In this document: positions 40,113-43,663 of the stretch, piece after piece
Numbering within the stretch: the first letter of the stretch is position 1
How the letters are laid out: every line of letters begins with the position of its first letter
DNA from: Micavibrio sp. UBA5703
Lineage (GTDB): Bacteria; Pseudomonadota; Alphaproteobacteria; Micavibrionales; Micavibrionaceae
Length of the DNA: 43,663 nt
NCBI GenBank assembly: GCA_002420015.1
Contig: DIHF01000027.1
Span: forward strand, 1-43,663
Direction of reading: 5' to 3'
Position numbers and translations under genes: made by a program
The notes under the pieces: model-generated
What the model was told of the DNA's origin: nothing
Database searches by the model: none
What the model saw: the letters and a program-made list of their open reading frames with translations, nothing else

Positions 40113-41630
40113 ATGCCTATAAAAAAAATCAACAGCATCCGGCTCGGCCGGGGGATGGCACCCGTAAAGTCTGCATCTTCGCCTTTTACCCCGAAGGATT
40201 TTTCCAACCTGATCTTCTGGGGCAAGCCGCAGGATTTGGCCGTGGGCACGTTGACGACCGTCCCGGACAATTCGGGACAGGCCAATGATGCATCCCAGTC
40301 CACGGTGGCCAGCAAGCCCGCCATTATCACAACCGGGATAGGAACAAAGAACGCGATCGACTTCGATGGTACAGACGATTATTTAAGTTGCAATAATTTA
40401 GCCCCAATTATCGATGGTAACGATCAGGCGTGGTCAATTCATTTTGCTTTTAAAGCAGATGTTACCGGAGTGACACAGGTAATTTTTTCGCTCGGGGATG
40501 CGGTCAATACAAAGCAGTACATGTGGTTTGCGGCTCTTAGCACAGGTGGATACCGCTTTGCGAAGCAAAACGACGACCCGAACAGGGTGAACGTGGATTT
40601 CGGCACCTCGGACACGCTTGAGCATGTGGTTTCCATCATCCATAAGGGAACGACAACGGATATCTGGTTCGACGGTTTGAAGGTGGCCGATGGCGCGGCG
40701 CAGGACACGCCTACAATAACAGCATCTTTGTTCAGCTTCGGCGCATTTGTTCGAAACACTGTCGCCAATTACTTCAACGGCAAGCTGGGCGAGGTGGCCG
40801 TTTATTCCCGCGCCAATACGGACGCGGAAGTGGGCGCGATCCACCGTTATCTGGCGGCGGGGTGGGTTTCCGCCGTGCCGACGACCATCGACCTTATTAT
40901 GGGCGCGGGGCAATCCAACATGGAAGGGCGCGGCCTGACCGGGGATGCGTCACCAGCCGTTTCCAGAGGTGTAGCCTATCGTTATGCGTCCAGCGCCTTG
41001 ACCGCCATTACAGGCGATCCGGTCGGCGGGGCGTTAAATGCCTCCTGCGTTCCGGCTTTCGTCAATCAATGGAAAACCTCGACAAATCATTCCACGATTT
41101 ACATCGAACAGGCAACCAGCGGCACGGCGCTGCTGGCGGCGGCGGATATAGGCAACGGCAACTGGAAGAAGGGTGTGGGGACGCTTTACACCACGGCGCT
41201 TAATGAAATGAATGCGGCCATCACACATATCCTTGCCAAAACCACGTTCACCATCAACAGCAAGCGCATCCTCTGGGCGCAGGGCGAGCGCGAGGCCCTG
41301 AGCATAAACGGCACCACGATTACGGCGGCGCTGTATCAGGCGGGGCTTGAGGAGCTGGTGGATAATTTCGACGCCGATGTCACGGGCGGGATCAATCATT
41401 TTCACATATTTGAACTCGGGGCGCATAACCTCGGCACCGGGGAAACCGACTGGGCGGCGATCCGCAGCGCACAGGCCGGGGCCGATGCGGCCAGGGCCAA
41501 AGCCTCGATCATCTTCACCGGATGCAAAAACTTTCCGGCGCAAAGCAAGATGGAGGACGACTTTCACTACACCCGCACGGGCCTTAACGAAATGGGAACG
41601 CAGGGCGCCATTGCGGCGGCGGCAGTTTAA
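40113..41630 (+). CDS. LamG-like plus SASA carbohydrate esterase
   Basis: The 505-residue protein has an N-terminal concanavalin A-like (LamG) domain, about residues 30-250, with AIDFDGTDDYLSC, WSIHFAFKA and LGEVAVYSRANTDAEVGAIH. The C-terminal part is a SASA/GDSL-like esterase domain: the Ser motif is MGAGQSNMEGRG near residue 268, WAQGERE is near 390, and the Asp/His pair is in DDFHYTRTGLNEMG near 483. It would remove O-acetyl groups from sialic acid-like or other sugars. There is no signal peptide; the N-terminus PIKKINSIRLGRG is basic. AGGAG lies ten bases before ATG. LamG-SASA fusions occur in phage tail and surface proteins. Confidence 0.82.
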   Translation: MPIKKINSIRLGRGMAPVKSASSPFTPKDFSNLIFWGKPQDLAVGTLTTVPDNSGQANDASQSTVASKPAIITTGIGTKNAIDFDGTDDYLSCNNLAPIIDGNDQAWSIHFAFKADVTGVTQVIFSLGDAVNTKQYMWFAALSTGGYRFAKQNDDPNRVNVDFGTSDTLEHVVSIIHKGTTTDIWFDGLKVADGAAQDTPTITASLFSFGAFVRNTVANYFNGKLGEVAVYSRANTDAEVGAIHRYLAAGWVSAVPTTIDLIMGAGQSNMEGRGLTGDASPAVSRGVAYRYASSALTAITGDPVGGALNASCVPAFVNQWKTSTNHSTIYIEQATSGTALLAAADIGNGNWKKGVGTLYTTALNEMNAAITHILAKTTFTINSKRILWAQGEREALSINGTTITAALYQAGLEELVDNFDADVTGGINHFHIFELGAHNLGTGETDWAAIRSAQAGADAARAKASIIFTGCKNFPAQSKMEDDFHYTRTGLNEMGTQGAIAAAAV

Positions 41631-41669
41631 GGTTGATGCCGACGTCATAATGGTGAAAACTACGTGGGC

Positions 41670-42920
41670 ATGGCCCAGGATTTTACCGAAAAATCGATAA
41701 TCGCGAAAAGGCAGAATCTTTTGGAGAGCAGCATTGTTGTCTCAATACTGCTTTTGCCGCTCCTTGCGTTTTTTTCGCCGCGGCTGATGGCCTATGTCCC
41801 CGGCGTGATTGGTATTATCGGTATAGTCGGCGGGTTTTTTCTAACGCGCAGCAGGCCGGTGGTACCAAAATCGGCCCTTTTTTGGGTGGCGGCCATTGTC
41901 GCCTTGGCCGGGATCAGCGCCCTGTGGTCGCGGGATGTCGGGTTTGCGCTCGAAAAGACAATGAAAATTGCTTTGATCCTTTTTCCGGGATTGCTTTTGC
42001 TATCGGTAGCCATGGCGCTTAAGCCCGAACGGGTAAAGCCGTATTTATGGCTTTTGCCGCTGGGGGTGGCACTGGCCGCGCTTTTCAATATTGCCGAGCT
42101 TTATTTCGATTTACCGTTCCACCGTCTTGTGCGCGGCCTGAGCGTGGATGAGGAGATCGGCCGCGCGCCCGCCAACCGGAGCATCTTTTGCACGGTGGCG
42201 GCGTTTTTTGCCTGCGTTCCGGTTATTTACCGGATCCCTGCCTTCGCAGGGATGACACCAAAAGGGGCCTTCCCGCATATCGTGGTAGCCGTGCTCGCTG
42301 TGCTGGTCATCACGATGCTGGCGTTATCGGAAGGCCAGTCGAACCAGCTTTGTTTTATTCTTGCCCTCCTTTCCCTCCTCCTTTTCCCCTATAAATTTAA
42401 ACCCGCCTGGATGATTCTTGCGGCGATTTTCGCCGTGCTTATTCTCACCGCGCCGTGGACGGTGCAGATCATGTTCAAGACCGTCGCCGCGTCAGTCACA
42501 AAGGGGTCGTGGCTGGCGGAAGCATACGCGCCGAACCGTTTGGAAATATGGGACTTCGTCGCCCGCTACGCCTTGCAAAGCCCCATTTTCGGCTATGGCG
42601 TGGAGGCGACGCGATTGACCCAGGATTTCGATACGCACAAGATCTATCATCCCGATTCCATGATCCTCCATCCCCATAATTTCGCGCTTCAGCTCTGGAT
42701 GGAATATGGCGCGATCGGGGCGGTTTTCGGCTCTGTGTTCCTTGGCGATCTTCTGCGCCGGATATCCCGGCTTCCAGGACAGGCGGCGCGGGTGACGCTG
42801 CCGGTTTTCCTGTGCTTTTTATCGGTCGCAGCGACGGGCTATGGCATGTGGCAGGGCTGGTGGCTGGGCGAGATGATGTATATGCTGGCGCTGACGGTGC
42901 TGGTGGGGCGTAATTTTTAA
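41670..42920 (+). CDS. O-antigen ligase/polymerase-like membrane protein
   Basis: This multi-pass inner-membrane protein (416 residues, about 10-12 hydrophobic segments) resembles O-antigen ligases (WaaL) and Wzy polymerases. The usual periplasmic loop motif appears as NRLEIWDFVARYALQSPIFG and YGVEATRL, with HPHNFALQLWMEYGAIGAVF near the end. It probably joins polysaccharide to lipid A core or polymerises it. ATG at 41670 gives MAQDFTEKSIIAKRQN; an in-frame GTG six bases earlier is also possible. No strong ribosome-binding site is seen. A palindromic repeat is built into the reading frame near residue 190 (RIPAFAGMT). Confidence 0.85.
   Translation: MAQDFTEKSIIAKRQNLLESSIVVSILLLPLLAFFSPRLMAYVPGVIGIIGIVGGFFLTRSRPVVPKSALFWVAAIVALAGISALWSRDVGFALEKTMKIALILFPGLLLLSVAMALKPERVKPYLWLLPLGVALAALFNIAELYFDLPFHRLVRGLSVDEEIGRAPANRSIFCTVAAFFACVPVIYRIPAFAGMTPKGAFPHIVVAVLAVLVITMLALSEGQSNQLCFILALLSLLLFPYKFKPAWMILAAIFAVLILTAPWTVQIMFKTVAASVTKGSWLAEAYAPNRLEIWDFVARYALQSPIFGYGVEATRLTQDFDTHKIYHPDSMILHPHNFALQLWMEYGAIGAVFGSVFLGDLLRRISRLPGQAARVTLPVFLCFLSVAATGYGMWQGWWLGEMMYMLALTVLVGRNF
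42233..42256. repeat. Palindromic repeat within the ligase reading frame
   Basis: TCCCTGC (42235-42241) and GCAGGGA (42246-42252) form a perfect stem with loop CTTC, followed by TGAC. Translated in frame this gives RIPAFAGMT, a peptide typical of REP-type elements that sit within genes. Confidence 0.8.
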
Positions 42921-43006
42921 CGCAACGGGCGCAACGAACGCGACGACCTCTACGGAACGTCGATTTGTGATCCTTATCCGTTGCGACCGTGGCGTGCGTT
43001 GCGTTT
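42919..43006. repeat. Long imperfect inverted repeat after the ligase gene
   Basis: The arms at 42919-42944 and 42980-43005 start AACGCAACG in each orientation and match at about 20 of 26 positions, so a large hairpin can form directly after the ligase stop. The spacer from here to 43163 also holds a dispersed-looking segment CACCACAGATGAACACAGAT (43018-43037) and a REP-like palindrome. I see no gene in 42921-43219; the long - strand frame there is low-complexity and crosses these repeats. Confidence 0.6.
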
Positions 43007-43116
43007 CAAAAATTTTCACCACAGATGAACACAGATAAACGCGGATTTTACGGTGTCGCTTCCAAAGGAACTTCAATTGGAGGTTTTTCAGGGGGCGGCG
43101 GCACGTGCTGGAAATC

Positions 43117-43140
43117 GATCCCGGCTTCCGCCGGGATGAC
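43117..43140. repeat. REP-like palindrome
   Basis: ATCCCGGC (43118-43125) and GCCGGGAT (43130-43137) form an 8-bp stem with loop TTCC, followed by GAC. It has the same form as the repeat at 42233-42256. Confidence 0.75.
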
Positions 43141-43166
43141 AATGCGTGGAGGGGGACAAATAAAAT

Positions 43167-43196
43167 AAAAAGGCCGCCGGTTTAGGGCGGCCTTTT
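43167..43196. terminator. Bidirectional intrinsic terminator
   Basis: AAAAAGGCCGCC (43167-43178) and GGCGGCCTTTT (43186-43196) form a stem with loop GGTTTAG. A-tract and T-tract flank it on either side, so it can end the ligase-side transcript and the TpsB-like transcript on the - strand. Confidence 0.88.
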
Positions 43197-43219
43197 GAAA
43201 TTCGTTCGTCCCTGAATGC

Positions 43220-43663
43220 CTAGAATTTGCGGCTCAGGTTGACGTAGAAGCGGGGATCCTGATCGTCGTTGGCTTCAACATCGCGGTTGAGGGGGAAGGC
43301 AACGGCCGCGCCAGCCTGGGTCTGGGTGGTGATGTCGGCCCGCACGCCGAAGCCTGCGGAGGTAACCGATTCGCGTTCCAGATCGTTGGTGGTTGAGTCT
43401 TCGTCCCAGATACGGCCAGCGTCAAAGAACGTGAAGAGCTGGTAATTCTCAATTCCTTCGACGGGGTAGGGCTCGTTCCATTGCACTTCGGCTTTACCTT
43501 CGATTCCATGTTCGCCGATGATTTCGGACGGATCGTAAGCGCGGACCGAATTGATCCCGCCGATGCCGAACTCCTCGGAGCTGAGCAGCTTGTTGGCCGA
43601 ATACTGGCCGCGACCGGCAAGGAGGAGGTTAACATTGGAAGTCAGGCGCTGGAGGCGCTGCAA
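43220..43663 (-). CDS. TpsB-type (ShlB/FhaC/HecB) outer-membrane transporter, C-terminal part
   Basis: Only the last 147 or so residues are in the window; the frame is open to the window edge. TpsB proteins export a partner large protein (TpsA) across the outer membrane. The marks are LLSSEEFGIGGINSVRAYDP, corresponding to the beta-barrel motif L-S-E-F-x-IGG-xxSVRGY, then GKAEVQWNEPYPVEG, FTFFDAGRIWDED and the final beta strand DPRFYVNLSRKF, ending in Phe, which is standard for outer-membrane barrel insertion. The TpsA partner, if present, lies outside the window. A bidirectional terminator follows the stop. Confidence 0.87.
   Translation of the reverse strand: MQRLQRLTSNVNLLLAGRGQYSANKLLSSEEFGIGGINSVRAYDPSEIIGEHGIEGKAEVQWNEPYPVEGIENYQLFTFFDAGRIWDEDSTTNDLERESVTSAGFGVRADITTQTQAGAAVAFPLNRDVEANDDQDPRFYVNLSRKF

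Noticed and set aside
42819..43142. 107-residue - strand frame after the ligase gene
   Set aside because: It crosses the ligase 3' end, an inverted repeat and dispersed repeat sequence; the Arg-rich translation is typical of repeats, not of a protein.

Overview
The window looks like chromosome of a moderately G+C-rich, flagellated alphaproteobacterium. The housekeeping block ppsR-maf-aroE-coaE-dnaQ, with convergent secB and then a Tim44-domain gene and mltA, is a typical alphaproteobacterial arrangement. The sigma-54-type promoter in front of flgK fits the same group. A Micavibrio-like or other uncultured lineage is my inference from gene content; the sequence alone does not prove a genus.

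Region 1 (1-7625) is the housekeeping block. It runs as tightly overlapping genes on the + strand, with secB on the - strand.

Region 2 (7636-35632) is a large type IVB (Dot/Icm) secretion locus, the main accessory system here. On the - strand, icmL/dotI, icmK/dotH, icmE/dotG, icmG/dotF, an icmC/dotE-like gene, icmD/dotP, icmJ/dotN and icmB/dotO follow one another in the order known from Legionella. A second - strand block holds a FIST-domain gene, a Dsb-like thioredoxin-fold gene, an unknown Pro-rich protein, a lytic transglycosylase, dotD, dotC, dotB, icmT and a TcpQ-like gene. Between the two blocks, on the + strand, lie three tandem paralogues of an exported Cys-containing family that I cannot name, followed by flgK and flgL behind a sigma-54 promoter. 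The locus has several departures from the Legionella form: a single polypeptide with five IcmC/DotE-IcmD/DotP-like membrane modules, a DotG without a long repeat region, a DotC without an obvious lipobox, and a TcpQ-like protein in place of DotK. DotL, DotM, IcmS, IcmW, IcmQ, DotA, IcmF and DotU are not in the window.

Region 3 (35633-39975) carries envelope and stress genes: lemA with an M48 membrane protease, an unknown 161-aa protein, a Bax-inhibitor-1 family protein, mscL, tRNA-Ala(GGC) and a 44-aa entericidin-like lipoprotein. Several sigma-70-type promoters and intrinsic terminators are readable here.

Region 4 (39976-43663) is surface-related: a promoter-terminator pair that may make a small RNA, a LamG-plus-SASA esterase, an O-antigen ligase/polymerase-like membrane protein with a palindromic repeat inside its reading frame, a repeat-rich spacer, and the C-terminal end of a TpsB-type outer-membrane transporter.

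Members of the Dot/Icm locus would together form an envelope-spanning channel: DotC/DotD/DotH outer-membrane core, DotF/DotG bridge, DotI and the DotE/DotP proteins in the inner membrane, DotB and DotO as ATPases, and IcmJ as a coupling-complex adaptor. The transglycosylase would open peptidoglycan and the Dsb-like protein would assist disulfide folding. Whether it secretes effectors or mobilises DNA cannot be decided from this window.
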